From contig NZ_JAUSTY010000017.1 of assembly GCF_030813115.1 (NCBI RefSeq), forward strand, positions 31,086 to 95,085: 64,000 bases of DNA. Reading direction: 5' to 3'. The first letter of the stretch is position 1. Each line of letters begins with the position of its first letter. Positions 20,092 through 29,405 of this stretch are shown piece by piece. This stretch comes from Bacillus horti. Its GTDB lineage: Bacteria; Bacillota; Bacilli; Caldalkalibacillales; JCM-10596. Both the position numbers and the translations under genes were made by a program. The notes beneath the pieces are model-generated. The model was given only the letters and a program-made list of their open reading frames with translations, did no database searches and was not told the origin of the DNA.

Positions 20092-20322
20092 ATGTCCTAT
20101 CGGTATGTCTGCCGTTACTGTAATCAACAGCTTGGATTGCTGACAAATAACCAACTAAATGAACAAGAGCTAGGGTTTCATACCCTATCTCCTGAGGAGA
20201 AAGAGAATATTTTGAAGAAACAAGAGAATGGTGACACTCATGTCCACATCGTTTGTGAACATTGTCAGGATACGATTCAACGTCATCCTGAATTATTACT
20301 ACATCCTAACATCCTACAATAG
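20092..20322 (+). CDS. fin: Anti-sigma-F factor Fin (YabK)
   Basis: A 76-residue zinc-ribbon-type protein with two CxxC pairs, YVCRYCNQQ and CEHCQD, plus the Fin-like LGFHTLSPEEKENI and NGDTHVHIVCE. In B. subtilis Fin is made in the forespore and inhibits sigma-F to help the switch to sigma-G. I start at MSYRYVC (20092), in line with homologues. An upstream in-frame ATG at 20074 overlaps the GAGGGG ribosome site. No clear sigma-F promoter was recognised. Confidence 0.88.
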   Translation: MSYRYVCRYCNQQLGLLTNNQLNEQELGFHTLSPEEKENILKKQENGDTHVHIVCEHCQDTIQRHPELLLHPNILQ

Positions 20323-20333
20323 CATGCGGATCA

Positions 20334-20359
20334 GCCTTAGGTTTTCTAAGGCTTCTTTG
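20334..20359 (+). terminator. Terminator after fin
   Basis: GCCTTAG / CTAAGGC stem with a GTTTT loop and TTCTTT tail, between fin and mfd. Confidence 0.75.
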
Positions 20360-20398
20360 TAGTTAAAGAGATGGAGTTACAGCAGAGAGGAGGATATT

Positions 20399-23300
20399 AT
20401 GCAACAAATCCTACAGCATTTTTCCAAAGGGGAGGACTTCCAGCACGTACTAACAGCTCATCAAAAAGGCATTCAAGAGCAATTAGTGTCCGGCCTAAGT
20501 GGTTCTTCTAAGTCCTTATTTATTAGTTCTTTTCTACAAGAGCAGGATCATTCTATCTTAGTGGTCACTCACAATTTATTTCATGCTCAAAAACTATATG
20601 AAGATTTAATAGAGTGGTTGGACGAAGACGACATACAGCTTTATCCTGTTAACGACCTTATCTCATCCGACATTGCTACCGCCAGCCCTGAGCTTAAGGG
20701 ACAGCGTATTCAGGTTCTGAATCAATTGTTGAAGGGAAGAAAAAGTGTAGTCATTGTCCCTTTAGCTGGAGTACGACGCTTTCTTCCTCCTGTAGCTGAT
20801 TGGAAAAATGCGAGTGTAACGTTACAGTGGGGACAAGACTTAGATCTTGAAGCCTTTCAACAGCATCTTTTGTATCTAGGATATGAAAGAGTAGGAATGG
20901 TCGAAAGGCAAGGGGAGTATAGTATCAGGGGAGGAATCCTAGATCTTTATCCAGCATCTGAAGCGGCTCCTATTCGTATTGAGCTTTTTGATACGGAAAT
21001 TGATTCTATTCGTACCTTTGATTTGTCTACCCAGCGCTCTCTGGAAACGATGAAGCAGGTAGCCATTGGTCCAACGGTAGAGCTTCTAGTTCGTCCGGAG
21101 CATTTTGCTTACGCAAAAGCAAACATTGAAAAAGCGCTACAGGTGCAGCTACAGAAAACGGCTGATCAGCAGGTTCAGGATAAGCTTGTAGAGAATATTG
21201 GTTGGGAATTGGAGCAGCTACAACAAAACAGTGTATTTCAGAGTCTATATAAGTACGTGTCTTGCTTGTATCCAAAGCCAAGTACAATTATTGATTATCT
21301 ACCCTCCAAAGCGGTGGTGCTATTTGACGAGCCTGCTAGAATTATAGAGTCAGAGGAATACTACAAAAAAGAAGAATTAGATTGGAAAATGTCTCTCGTT
21401 CAAACAGGGGAGTATTTGTCAGACCTAAGTATGGCCTATCCTTTTGAAGAATGGAGAGCGAATTTGAAGCGTCCTGTTCTGCATGTCTCCTTATTTTTGC
21501 GACAGTTAGCTCAGATTCAGCCTCAAAATATCGTCAACTTCACCTCGAAATCCATGCAAAATTTTCATGGACAGATTCCAATCATTAAAGGAGAGGTATC
21601 TAGGTGGCAAAAAAGCAGGCAGGCGGTCATTTTCTTAGCTAGTGATGAGGAAAGAGCGAAGCGCATGGTGCGAGTCTTAGAAGACTTTGATATTAATGTG
21701 AATATTCATGTTCCTGACAGGATCCAGGTGGGTGTAGAGCCTCTTATTATGATTGGTCGACTACATGCTGGCTTTGAGCTGCCCCTTCATCAGCTTGTTG
21801 TGGTTACAGAATCTGAAATTTTCACGAAGCAGCAAAAAAAGAAAAGCAGAATGCAAAAGCAGTTATCCAATGCGGAAAGAATCAAAAACTACTCCGAATT
21901 AAATGTGGGCGATCATGTGGTCCACATCAACCATGGAATCGGAAAATATTTAGGGATTGTTACCCTGGAGATTGATGGAGTTCATAAGGATTACTTACAT
22001 CTTAAATACTCTGGAAACGACAAGCTGTATGTTCCTGTAGAGCAAATTGATCAGGTGCAGAAGTACGTAGGTGGCGATGACCACGAGCCAAAGGTATATT
22101 CACTTGGGGGAAGTGACTGGAAGAAGGTTAAGAGTAAGGTCGAATCCTCTGTTAAGGATATTGCTGCCGATTTAATCAAGCTTTACGCTAAACGAGAAGC
22201 AACAGAAGGCTTTCCCTTCGCCAAAGACTCTGATATGCATCAGGAATTCGATTCTCTTTTCCCTTATCAGGAAACAGAGGATCAATTAAGAGCGATCGAG
22301 GAAATCAAAAAGGATATGGAAAAAAGCAGACCGATGGATCGTTTGCTGTGCGGGGACGTGGGCTACGGCAAGACTGAAGTAGCCATACGAGCTGCGTTTA
22401 AAGCGGTCATGGATGGTAAGCAGGTGGCCATTCTAGTACCAACTACGATTCTTGCCCAGCAGCATTATGAAACGATGCGTGAGCGCTTTATCGACTATCC
22501 GATTGGAATAGAGGTGCTGAGTCGCTTCCGTTCAAGAAAAGAACAGAACCAAACGATTAAAAAGCTTAAAACTGGTCTGGTTGATATTGTCATAGGAACA
22601 CATCGTCTGCTGTCCAAGGATTTAGAGTTTAAGGATTTAGGATTATTAATCGTGGACGAGGAACAGCGTTTTGGAGTGTCTCATAAAGAAAAGATCAAGC
22701 AATTAAAAGAGAATATTGACGTATTAACGCTGACCGCCACACCGATTCCTAGAACCTTACACATGTCCATGCTAGGGGTTCGTGATCTATCTGTTATTGA
22801 AACACCACCTGAAAATCGTTTTCCGGTTCAGACGTATGTGGTGGAATACAACGGAGCCTTAGTTCGAGAAGCGATCGAAAGAGAGCTATCGAGAGGAGGG
22901 CAGGTCTACTTTCTATTTAATCAGGTACAGGGGATTGAGCAAATGGCAGAACAAATTCGCATGCTTGTCCCTGATGCAAGAGTAGCGATCGCCCATGGTC
23001 AAATGAAGGAATCTGAGCTAGAAGGGGTTATGATCGATTTTCTAGAGGGAGAATTTGATGTTCTTGTAAGTACTACGATTATTGAAACGGGCGTAGATAT
23101 TCCAAATGTAAATACGCTTTTGATTTACAATGCGGATAAAATGGGCTTATCCCAGCTTTACCAGCTTCGTGGACGTGTGGGGCGTTCTAATCGTATGGCG
23201 TATGCCTACTTTACGTATCAAAGAGACAAGGTTCTTACAGAGGTAGCTGAAAAACGATTGCAGGCTATCAAGGAATTTACAGAGCTAGGCTCAGGCTTTA

Positions 23301-23941
23301 AAATCGCTATGCGGGACCTGTCCATACGTGGCGCAGGAAATTTACTAGGAGCCGAGCAGCACGGTTTTATTACATCCGTAGGTTTTGATCTGTACTCTCA
23401 ATTATTGAAGGAAGCTATTGATGAACTTAAAGGCGAAAAGCCCCAGCAGCAAAAGCCTCAGCTTGAGGTTGACTTGCATGTAGATGCGTATATTCCAGAA
23501 ACGTATGTTAAGGATGGAAAGCAAAAAATCGAAATGTATAAAAAGGTACACGCTGTACAAACGCTTGAAGATGTGCAAGAATTGGAAGAGGAATTCCTGG
23601 ATCGCTTTGGCCATCCACCAGAGCCTGTAGCTCGTCTTTTCATTGTTGCCCGATTAAAAGGCTATGCGATGAAACTAGGGATGGAATCTCTTATTCTCAA
23701 AAATGACACATTAAAAATGATGTTTCACGCAAGCCAAAATGATAAGATAGACGGGGGTCGTTTATTTCATATTGCCAATCAGTACGGTCGGAGAGTGGGG
23801 CTTATCTCAGATCGTCAAATCGGGATATCATTTAAAACAAAAGGTCTACCAGAGGGTGAATGGCTGACTTTAGTTGAACAGTTTGTTACCCAGCTAGATC
23901 AAGAAAACATCTTGAAAGGAGAAGAAAAGCATGCGTTATAA
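20399..23941 (+). CDS. mfd: Transcription-repair coupling factor Mfd
   Basis: A 1180-residue superfamily 2 ATPase that pushes stalled RNA polymerase off damaged DNA and recruits UvrA. The UvrB-like N-terminal module (about 1-340) is followed by the RNAP-interaction domain (about 500-560, VGDHVVHINHGIGKYLGI). The RecG-like motor has Walker A GDVGYGKT at 652-659 and DEEQ at 753-756. A TRCF domain occupies about 1010-1150. The stop overlaps the next gene by 11 nt. Confidence 0.98.
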   Translation: MQQILQHFSKGEDFQHVLTAHQKGIQEQLVSGLSGSSKSLFISSFLQEQDHSILVVTHNLFHAQKLYEDLIEWLDEDDIQLYPVNDLISSDIATASPELKGQRIQVLNQLLKGRKSVVIVPLAGVRRFLPPVADWKNASVTLQWGQDLDLEAFQQHLLYLGYERVGMVERQGEYSIRGGILDLYPASEAAPIRIELFDTEIDSIRTFDLSTQRSLETMKQVAIGPTVELLVRPEHFAYAKANIEKALQVQLQKTADQQVQDKLVENIGWELEQLQQNSVFQSLYKYVSCLYPKPSTIIDYLPSKAVVLFDEPARIIESEEYYKKEELDWKMSLVQTGEYLSDLSMAYPFEEWRANLKRPVLHVSLFLRQLAQIQPQNIVNFTSKSMQNFHGQIPIIKGEVSRWQKSRQAVIFLASDEERAKRMVRVLEDFDINVNIHVPDRIQVGVEPLIMIGRLHAGFELPLHQLVVVTESEIFTKQQKKKSRMQKQLSNAERIKNYSELNVGDHVVHINHGIGKYLGIVTLEIDGVHKDYLHLKYSGNDKLYVPVEQIDQVQKYVGGDDHEPKVYSLGGSDWKKVKSKVESSVKDIAADLIKLYAKREATEGFPFAKDSDMHQEFDSLFPYQETEDQLRAIEEIKKDMEKSRPMDRLLCGDVGYGKTEVAIRAAFKAVMDGKQVAILVPTTILAQQHYETMRERFIDYPIGIEVLSRFRSRKEQNQTIKKLKTGLVDIVIGTHRLLSKDLEFKDLGLLIVDEEQRFGVSHKEKIKQLKENIDVLTLTATPIPRTLHMSMLGVRDLSVIETPPENRFPVQTYVVEYNGALVREAIERELSRGGQVYFLFNQVQGIEQMAEQIRMLVPDARVAIAHGQMKESELEGVMIDFLEGEFDVLVSTTIIETGVDIPNVNTLLIYNADKMGLSQLYQLRGRVGRSNRMAYAYFTYQRDKVLTEVAEKRLQAIKEFTELGSGFKIAMRDLSIRGAGNLLGAEQHGFITSVGFDLYSQLLKEAIDELKGEKPQQQKPQLEVDLHVDAYIPETYVKDGKQKIEMYKKVHAVQTLEDVQELEEEFLDRFGHPPEPVARLFIVARLKGYAMKLGMESLILKNDTLKMMFHASQNDKIDGGRLFHIANQYGRRVGLISDRQIGISFKTKGLPEGEWLTLVEQFVTQLDQENILKGEEKHAL

Positions 23942-24920
23942 AAAAGGCTTACTTATACTCATGATGCTTGCCCTGGTATGGGTCATCGCAGCATGTAACA
24001 ACAATACGGATGGTAATGGAGAAAACACGGAGGAAGGGGAGGGAAATCCAGAGCTTCCTGTCCAAGGAGAGGAAGTTGCGTTTCCTGAGCTTGACCTAAC
24101 AAACCTTGGAGCAGACGCACTTGTAGCTGAGTATGAAGGTGGAGAGGTCAATGGAGAAGAAATGGCTCGCTTTTTAGCGCTTCAGGGCTTCATTAACCCA
24201 GCACAGGCTCAAATTAATAACGATGAGTTTCGTCAAGAAGCAGTTAATTTTGTGGTGATGCAAAGCATTCTTGCTCCTCAAGTGGAGAACGACGAATGGT
24301 CATCCGAGCAAATGGAACAGTTTTGGAGCAATTTTGAGCAACAATACGGAGAAGAGAAGCTAGAGGAAGCGTATTCGAATCTCCAAAGCAGTGAAGAGCA
24401 GCTGAAGGACAGCCTATTTCATTACTTCCTAACGATTGATTACTTTAGACAGCAGGCTACTGAAGAGGATGCCCAAGCGATGTATGATGAGTATATTATG
24501 GACTTAACCATGGTCGATGTCCGTCATATTCTAATCAATATTGAGGATCGTACTGAGGAAGAAGCTAAGGAAATCGCTGACGACCTATATGCTCAGCTTC
24601 AAGCTGGCGCTGATTTTGCTGAATTAGCTACTGAGCATTCAGATGATACAGGAAGTGCAGCTAATGGTGGACTAATTGAAGGCTTCCCTGTGACTCAATT
24701 TGTTCCAGAGTTTGCTGATGCGTCCTATAATCAAGAAATCGATGAGATTGGTGAGCCTGTTCAGACTCAATTTGGCTACCATATTATTCGTGTAGAGGAT
24801 CGTCAAACTCAGTCCTTTGAAGAGCTTAGCGAATTTTTATATAGCCAGTTGGCCGAGGAAAAGTTAAATCAATATTACATCGAAACATTACCTGATCAAA
24901 TTATTGAGGTTCATCTATAA
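23931..24920 (+). CDS. PrsA-like foldase lipoprotein (parvulin peptidyl-prolyl isomerase)
   Basis: A 329-residue lipoprotein. The signal peptide ends in lipobox VIAAC with C22 as the lipidated residue. A Glu/Asn-rich linker, a SurA-like N-terminal helical region and a parvulin domain (about 195-290) follow. The parvulin domain has VRHILINIED, ATEHSDDTGSAANGGLIEGF and FGYHIIRVEDR. It probably folds exported proteins on the outer face of the membrane. It overlaps mfd by 11 nt, so it is co-translated. B. subtilis lacks it here. A second membrane-anchored parvulin is at 46120-47088. Confidence 0.9.
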   Translation: MRYKKGLLILMMLALVWVIAACNNNTDGNGENTEEGEGNPELPVQGEEVAFPELDLTNLGADALVAEYEGGEVNGEEMARFLALQGFINPAQAQINNDEFRQEAVNFVVMQSILAPQVENDEWSSEQMEQFWSNFEQQYGEEKLEEAYSNLQSSEEQLKDSLFHYFLTIDYFRQQATEEDAQAMYDEYIMDLTMVDVRHILINIEDRTEEEAKEIADDLYAQLQAGADFAELATEHSDDTGSAANGGLIEGFPVTQFVPEFADASYNQEIDEIGEPVQTQFGYHIIRVEDRQTQSFEELSEFLYSQLAEEKLNQYYIETLPDQIIEVHL

Positions 24921-24958
24921 TAGGACAAGCTAAGAGAAGTTGTCTGCCTAACATGGAA

Positions 24959-24997
24959 GAAGCAGTCCTGTGAGCACAGCTCACAGACTGCTTCCTT
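24959..24997 (+). terminator. Terminator after the PrsA-like gene
   Basis: GAAGCAGT (C bulge) CTGTGAGC, loop ACA, GCTCACAG ACTGCTTC, then CTTGCATTTG. A 16-bp stem with a modest T tail. Confidence 0.75.
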
Positions 24998-25108
24998 GCA
25001 TTTGTATAGCTTTTTTCCTAAATCATGTATCTGCTGAATGTTTATATGATGGAATACAAGCAAATGAGCATAAAGAGAAATTTTTACACCCTCGATGCTT
25101 AAAAATAG

Positions 25109-25139
25109 GGAATATGGGAAAAGTAAGAAAAGCCACTTA
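25109..25139 (+). promoter_or_regulatory. Possible sigma-G promoter of spoVT
   Basis: GGAATA, 18-nt spacer, CCACTTA partly matches forespore sigma-G (TGAATA / CATACTA). Tentative; the B. subtilis gene is sigma-G-dependent. Confidence 0.3.
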
Positions 25140-25231
25140 TATCGAACCCACAGCAACGAGACAGGTTCTGATGTAAACGGATTTAACTTTTTCTCAGCAA
25201 GGACCAATTACATCTTAGAAAGAGGGTTTTA

Positions 25232-25780
25232 ATGAGTATGAAAGCTACAGGAATTGTTCGTCGTATTGATGATCTTGGGAGAGTGGTGATTCCTAAGGAA
25301 ATTCGACGCACATTACGCATAAGAGAAGGAGATCCCCTAGAAATTTTTGTGGATCGTGAAGGAGAAGTGATTCTAAAGAAATATTCCCCAATTGGAGAGC
25401 TAGGGGATTTTGCCAAAGAATATGCCGATGCACTTTATGAAAGCTTAGGACATGTAACTTTAATCTCTGATCGTGATGCCATTATTGCTGTATCTGGAGT
25501 TTCTAAAAAGGAATATCAAGACAAAACGGTAGGTCAAGTGATTGAAACCAGTATGGAAGAAAGAAAAACCATAGTCGAAGATACAAAAGGCACATACGAA
25601 ATTTGTAAGGAAGTGCAGGATGAATACACATCGCTTTGTGTCGCTCCTATCGTTTCGGGTGGAGATCCGATTGGTGCCGTCGTTTTATTGAGTAAAAAAG
25701 ATGGGGTCAAAATGGGGGATATTGAAACAAAGCTAACCGAAACTGCAGCAGGATTTCTAGGGAAACAAATGGAGCAATAA
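25232..25780 (+). CDS. spoVT: Stage V sporulation regulator SpoVT
   Basis: A 182-residue protein. The N-terminal AbrB-type DNA-binding domain (KATGIVRRIDDLGRVVIPKE, residues about 3-50) is followed by a GAF-like domain (about 56-180). It modulates forespore sigma-G genes, including SASP and germination functions. Start ambiguity: ATG 25232 sits 5 nt after AGAGGG, while ATG 25238 (MKATG) matches the B. subtilis N-terminus. I kept the first. It is paralogous to abrB at 3988-4278 in the DNA-binding domain only. Confidence 0.95.
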   Translation: MSMKATGIVRRIDDLGRVVIPKEIRRTLRIREGDPLEIFVDREGEVILKKYSPIGELGDFAKEYADALYESLGHVTLISDRDAIIAVSGVSKKEYQDKTVGQVIETSMEERKTIVEDTKGTYEICKEVQDEYTSLCVAPIVSGGDPIGAVVLLSKKDGVKMGDIETKLTETAAGFLGKQMEQ

Positions 25781-25802
25781 GACATTCGCTAAATCCCTAC
25801 TG

Positions 25803-25831
25803 ACCCCGTGCCATGAAGTGGTACGGGGTTA
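25803..25831 (+). terminator. Terminator after spoVT
   Basis: ACCCCGTGCCA / TGGTACGGGGT stem with TGAAG loop; the tail is short in T. Confidence 0.65.
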
Positions 25832-25902
25832 CCTATTGTTTAACTGACTATACAGAGTTCATAAAGTGTTTTTACGCCTTATCACGCTTGTATGTGATTG
25901 TA

Positions 25903-25911
25903 TGATATAAT
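25903..25911 (+). promoter_or_regulatory. Extended -10 promoter before the spoVB-like gene
   Basis: TGATATAAT (TG, 1 nt, perfect TATAAT) without a convincing -35. It is 36 nt before the chosen start. Confidence 0.55.
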
Positions 25912-25946
25912 GTTTGCAGTTTGGCAGGAGAGGAGAAAATCAAAAC

Positions 25947-27581
25947 ATGTCGGGGCAGGATAAAACAAAACTATTACTTAAAGGAACGGCTATACTGGCT
26001 ATCGCGGCATTGCTTTCTAAGATGCTAGGAGTCGTATACCGAATTCCTTATCAAAATATTACAGGGAATCTAGGCTTCTATGTGTACCAGCAGGTATATC
26101 CTCTATACAGTCTGCTTCTCATTTTAGCTACAGCAGGTTTCCCTATAGCCGTTTCTAAGCTTGTGGCAGAGCGCTTAGCTTTAGGAGACCAAGAGGGAGC
26201 AAAACGAGTTTTTAGAGTATCGACCGTCGTTTTATCTCTCACAGGTGTATTTTTCTTTTTACTTCTCTACTTCACTGCTCCTGTAATTGCAGGATATATG
26301 GAGGATGAGCGCCTCATTATGCCGATTAGAAGTGTGTCCTATGCCCTTTTAGTAGTTCCGGTCATGGCCGCTATTCGAGGCTATTTTCAAGGGCATCAAA
26401 ATATGATTCCAACGGCTGTGTCTCAAATCGTGGAGCAAATCATTCGAGTAGTGACGATCCTTGCGTTAAGCTACTGGTTTATACAAAATTCTTATGATGA
26501 ATATTATGCAGGAGCGGGAGCTGTCTTTGGCGCCTTTACAGGGGCTGTAGCCGCCTTGCTTGTCCTTTTATTATTCTGGAAGAGAGTGAAGAAAACAACG
26601 CAAGAAACCGTAAAGGAAGGCCAACAAACAAAGGTTTTCGAGCAGGAATCAGCCTGGGTTCTTATGAAAAAAATACTTTATTTAGCCATTCCAATTTGCT
26701 TAGGAGCCATGGTTCTTCCGTTATTTCAATTGGTGGATGCATTTTCCTTCGTTAAGATTTTAATCAATTCTGGATGGGAAGCGGAATTATCAAGAGAGCT
26801 TAAAGGAATTTTTGATCGAGGACAACCCCTCGTTCAATTTGCTGCTTTCTTTGCTACAGCATTATCTCTAGCTCTTGTACCTTCTATTTCAGAGGCACAC
26901 GCTAGAAAGGATACAGGATTGATTGCCGCGCGTTCTGAAATTGCAATGAGACTCACTCTATTTATTGGACTAGGAGCTTCCTTCGGTCTAGCTACATTAG
27001 CAGGTCCTGTAAATATCATGCTATATAAGACGGATGAAGGGACAACAGCTCTTGCCATCCTAGCGTTTACAACCGTTTTTTCTACACTGGGTATTACGTC
27101 TGGAGCTATTTTACAAGGATTAGGACAGGTCATTATACCTGCTAGGAATTTATTTATTGGTGTTATTGTCAAAACGATTCTAAATATCTTATTGATTCCG
27201 ATATGGGGAATTGAAGGAGCAGCAGCTGCTACAGTTGCCGCTTATGCTGTTGCTACTATACTTAACCTAATCGCGTTATATCAATATACAGGCTTACAAG
27301 TATCGTTTAACAAATTCTTTAGTAAACCAGTGTTTGCCGTTCTAGCGATGACTTTATTCGTATGGTTGAGCATGAAGGGTCTATCCCTAGGATTGGCTAA
27401 TATCATCTCACATGAAAGACTATTATATTCGTTTGTAGCGTTAGTAGCGGTCTTGATTGGAGTTGCTGTGTTTGGGGTAGCGCTTCTCCGTTTTGGAGCG
27501 GTAACGAAAGAGGAGCTAGTTAACATTCCGAAAATCAATAAGCTCATCCCTATTTTACAGAGACTGAAGCTATTAAAATAA
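25947..27581 (+). CDS. MATE/MurJ-like polysaccharide flippase, SpoVB/YabM family
   Basis: A 544-residue integral membrane protein with about 14 hydrophobic segments, of the MOP superfamily. The family signature LSKMLGVVYRIPYQNITG lies near the N-terminus. SpoVB is needed for the spore cortex, and its paralogue YabM occupies this position in B. subtilis. Substrates are lipid-linked wall precursors by inference. The start ATG 25947 has GAGAGGAG about 11 nt upstream; the frame also contains an earlier TTG. Whether this is the functional SpoVB or YabM cannot be told from one copy. Confidence 0.85.
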   Translation: MSGQDKTKLLLKGTAILAIAALLSKMLGVVYRIPYQNITGNLGFYVYQQVYPLYSLLLILATAGFPIAVSKLVAERLALGDQEGAKRVFRVSTVVLSLTGVFFFLLLYFTAPVIAGYMEDERLIMPIRSVSYALLVVPVMAAIRGYFQGHQNMIPTAVSQIVEQIIRVVTILALSYWFIQNSYDEYYAGAGAVFGAFTGAVAALLVLLLFWKRVKKTTQETVKEGQQTKVFEQESAWVLMKKILYLAIPICLGAMVLPLFQLVDAFSFVKILINSGWEAELSRELKGIFDRGQPLVQFAAFFATALSLALVPSISEAHARKDTGLIAARSEIAMRLTLFIGLGASFGLATLAGPVNIMLYKTDEGTTALAILAFTTVFSTLGITSGAILQGLGQVIIPARNLFIGVIVKTILNILLIPIWGIEGAAAATVAAYAVATILNLIALYQYTGLQVSFNKFFSKPVFAVLAMTLFVWLSMKGLSLGLANIISHERLLYSFVALVAVLIGVAVFGVALLRFGAVTKEELVNIPKINKLIPILQRLKLLK

Positions 27582-27677
27582 TCTAGATTAGATGTATTTT
27601 TCACACAAATGGAGAGAGGTAGTAAGCTGTTTGGCGGAAAACAGGTTAAACGAGCCTATATGGAAGGGAGAGCTGAT

Positions 27678-28742
27678 ATGTACTCGATTCATGTACTTGG
27701 GCTAGGAGCAGGAGATCTACAGCAAATGACGCTTGGTGTGTATAAGGAAATACAGCAGGCTAAGCAGCTTTATCTTAGAACAAAGGAGCATCCTGTTGTA
27801 CAGGAGCTAGAGGAGCAAGGGCTTCAGTATCAAGCCTTTGATGCGATTTATGAGCAGCACGAGCAGTTTGAGCAGGTTTACCAGCACATCACTGACGCTT
27901 TGTTTGCCGCCGTAAAGCAGCATCATGTCATCCATTATGCTGTTCCAGGACATCCCCTTGTAGCGGAAAAAACCGTTCAGCTTCTATTAGAGCAAGCGGC
28001 GCACCAGCAATGCCAGATCAATATTCTTGGGGGGCAGAGCTTCTTAGATCCGTTATTAGCTAGTATTCAGGTAGACCCTGTAGAAGGCTTAGGCTTCCAT
28101 GATGCGTTAAGACTGCAAGCTCATCACTTGCAGCCTCAGCAGCATACGGTCATTACTCAAGTGTATGACAGTTACGTGGCTTCAGAGGTAAAGCTTACAC
28201 TTATGGACATTTTTCCGGATGAGCATCCCATCACCGTCGTTCAGGCGGCAGGGAGCAGTCAGGAAAAGCTGCTCTCTATCCCACTCTATGAGTTAGATCG
28301 AATCACTCTTCTTAGTAATCTAACAGCCCTATATGTTCCGCCTACACAGGAGCCTGAGGCGGTAAATAGGCAATATTATCGCTCTAGAGAGATTTTTCGT
28401 CAGCTACGAGGACCAGATGGCTGCCCTTGGGATAAAGAGCAAACCCATCAAAGCTTAACCAAATATTTACTAGAGGAAGCTAGTGAGGTTGTACAGGCTA
28501 TTGAAGAGGGTGATATTGATCATCTTGTGGAAGAGCTAGGAGATGTACTCCTGCAGGTTTTCCTGCACGCTCAGATCGGTGAGGACGAGGGTTTATTTAA
28601 CATGGAGGATGTCATTCAGTCCCTTAATGATAAAATGATTCGACGTCATCCGCATGTGTTCGGACAGAAAAAGCTAGAACAAGCCGAAGATGTTATAGAG
28701 CAGTGGGAGCGCATTAAGCGTGAGGAACAGCAGGGAAAATAA
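27678..28742 (+). CDS. yabN: YabN-type fusion: tetrapyrrole-methylase domain plus a single MazG domain
   Basis: A 354-residue protein. The N-terminal SAM-methylase-fold domain (about 1-220) has VLGLGAGDLQQMTLGVY and YAVPGHPLVAEKTV. The MazG NTP pyrophosphohydrolase domain (about 232-350) has RGPDGCPWDKEQTH, the metal site LEEASEVVQAIEE and VEELGDVLLQVFLHAQIGED. Homologues are nearer 490 residues with a second MazG-like module. Here the protein stops after the first module (ERIKREEQQGK) and no remnant follows before hup. I chose ATG 27678, 7 nt after AAGGGAG; an earlier in-frame ATG at 27609 adds an atypical tail. Confidence 0.85.
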   Translation: MYSIHVLGLGAGDLQQMTLGVYKEIQQAKQLYLRTKEHPVVQELEEQGLQYQAFDAIYEQHEQFEQVYQHITDALFAAVKQHHVIHYAVPGHPLVAEKTVQLLLEQAAHQQCQINILGGQSFLDPLLASIQVDPVEGLGFHDALRLQAHHLQPQQHTVITQVYDSYVASEVKLTLMDIFPDEHPITVVQAAGSSQEKLLSIPLYELDRITLLSNLTALYVPPTQEPEAVNRQYYRSREIFRQLRGPDGCPWDKEQTHQSLTKYLLEEASEVVQAIEEGDIDHLVEELGDVLLQVFLHAQIGEDEGLFNMEDVIQSLNDKMIRRHPHVFGQKKLEQAEDVIEQWERIKREEQQGK

Positions 28743-28833
28743 AAAAATGCTCAAAAAAATATTTTTTTGTTTAAAAAAGAAGGATTTCAAGAACAAAGAA
28801 CGAATATCTTTTTGAGAAAGGGAGGTATTATCA

Positions 28834-29106
28834 ATGAACAAAACTGAATTGGTAACCAATATTGCTCAAAAGAGCGGATTAACTAAGAAAGACGTTGAAA
28901 CTGTAATTAATGGACTTTTAGATGAGATTACTGGGGCACTTTCAAAAGGTGACAAAGTACAATTTGTTGGATTCGGTACGTTCGAAACTCGTAAGCGTGC
29001 TAGCCGTTCTGGACGTAATCCTCAAACTGGACAAGTTATCGAAATCCCTGAAACAACTGTTCCTGCTTTCAAAGCTGGTAACAAACTTAAAGACGCTGTA
29101 AAATAA
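28834..29106 (+). CDS. hup: DNA-binding protein HU
   Basis: A 90-residue HU-family nucleoid protein. NKTELVTNIAQKSGLTKKDV, VQFVGFGTFETRKRASRSGR and NPQTGQVIEIPETTVPAFKAG are typical of HBsu. It bends and compacts DNA. AAAGGGAGG lies 8 nt upstream of the ATG. In B. subtilis the HU gene is elsewhere, between spoIVA and mtrA. Its stop shares one base with the rqcP start, so this is an operonic position. An 18-bp A/T palindrome lies upstream at 28752-28769. Confidence 0.97.
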   Translation: MNKTELVTNIAQKSGLTKKDVETVINGLLDEITGALSKGDKVQFVGFGTFETRKRASRSGRNPQTGQVIEIPETTVPAFKAGNKLKDAVK

Positions 29107-29390
29107 TGCGTTTAGATAAGTTCTTAAAGGTTTCACGTTTAATCAAGCGTCGGACACTGGCCAAAGAGGTTTGTGATCAAGGGCGAATCGAGATTAACCA
29201 GAAGCCTGCAAAAGCGAGTCAGCTCATTCAGATAGGGGACGAAATGACGATTCGCTTTGGTCAAAAGCTTGTCACCGTAAGAGTGGATGATATTAAAGAG
29301 TCCTCTCGTAAGGAAGAAGCTGCTGACATGTATACCGTTCTATCTGAAACCCCTATATCAGCTTCGTCTGATGATGAGGATGGAATCTAA
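29106..29390 (+). CDS. rqcP: RNA-binding S4-domain protein RqcP (YabO)
   Basis: A 94-residue S4-domain protein (MRLDKFLKVSRLIKRRTLAK and GRIEINQKPAKASQLIQIGD, residues about 1-45). RqcP works with RqcH on stalled 50S-peptidyl-tRNA, promoting C-terminal alanine tailing in bacterial ribosome quality control. The start ATG overlaps the hup stop by 1 nt. No separate ribosome site is apparent, so re-initiation from hup is likely. A long terminator follows. Confidence 0.93.
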   Translation: MRLDKFLKVSRLIKRRTLAKEVCDQGRIEINQKPAKASQLIQIGDEMTIRFGQKLVTVRVDDIKESSRKEEAADMYTVLSETPISASSDDEDGI

Positions 29391-29405
29391 TAGCGACTGC
29401 GCTTA

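Noticed and set aside
24970..25176. 68-codon frame starting inside the terminator after the PrsA-like gene
   Set aside because: It starts within a hairpin, lacks a ribosome site and shows no recognisable domain.
27609..27677. N-terminal extension of the YabN/MazG protein from ATG 27609
   Set aside because: The extra 23 residues are not typical of the family, and ATG 27678 has a well-spaced AAGGGAG site and begins the conserved fold.
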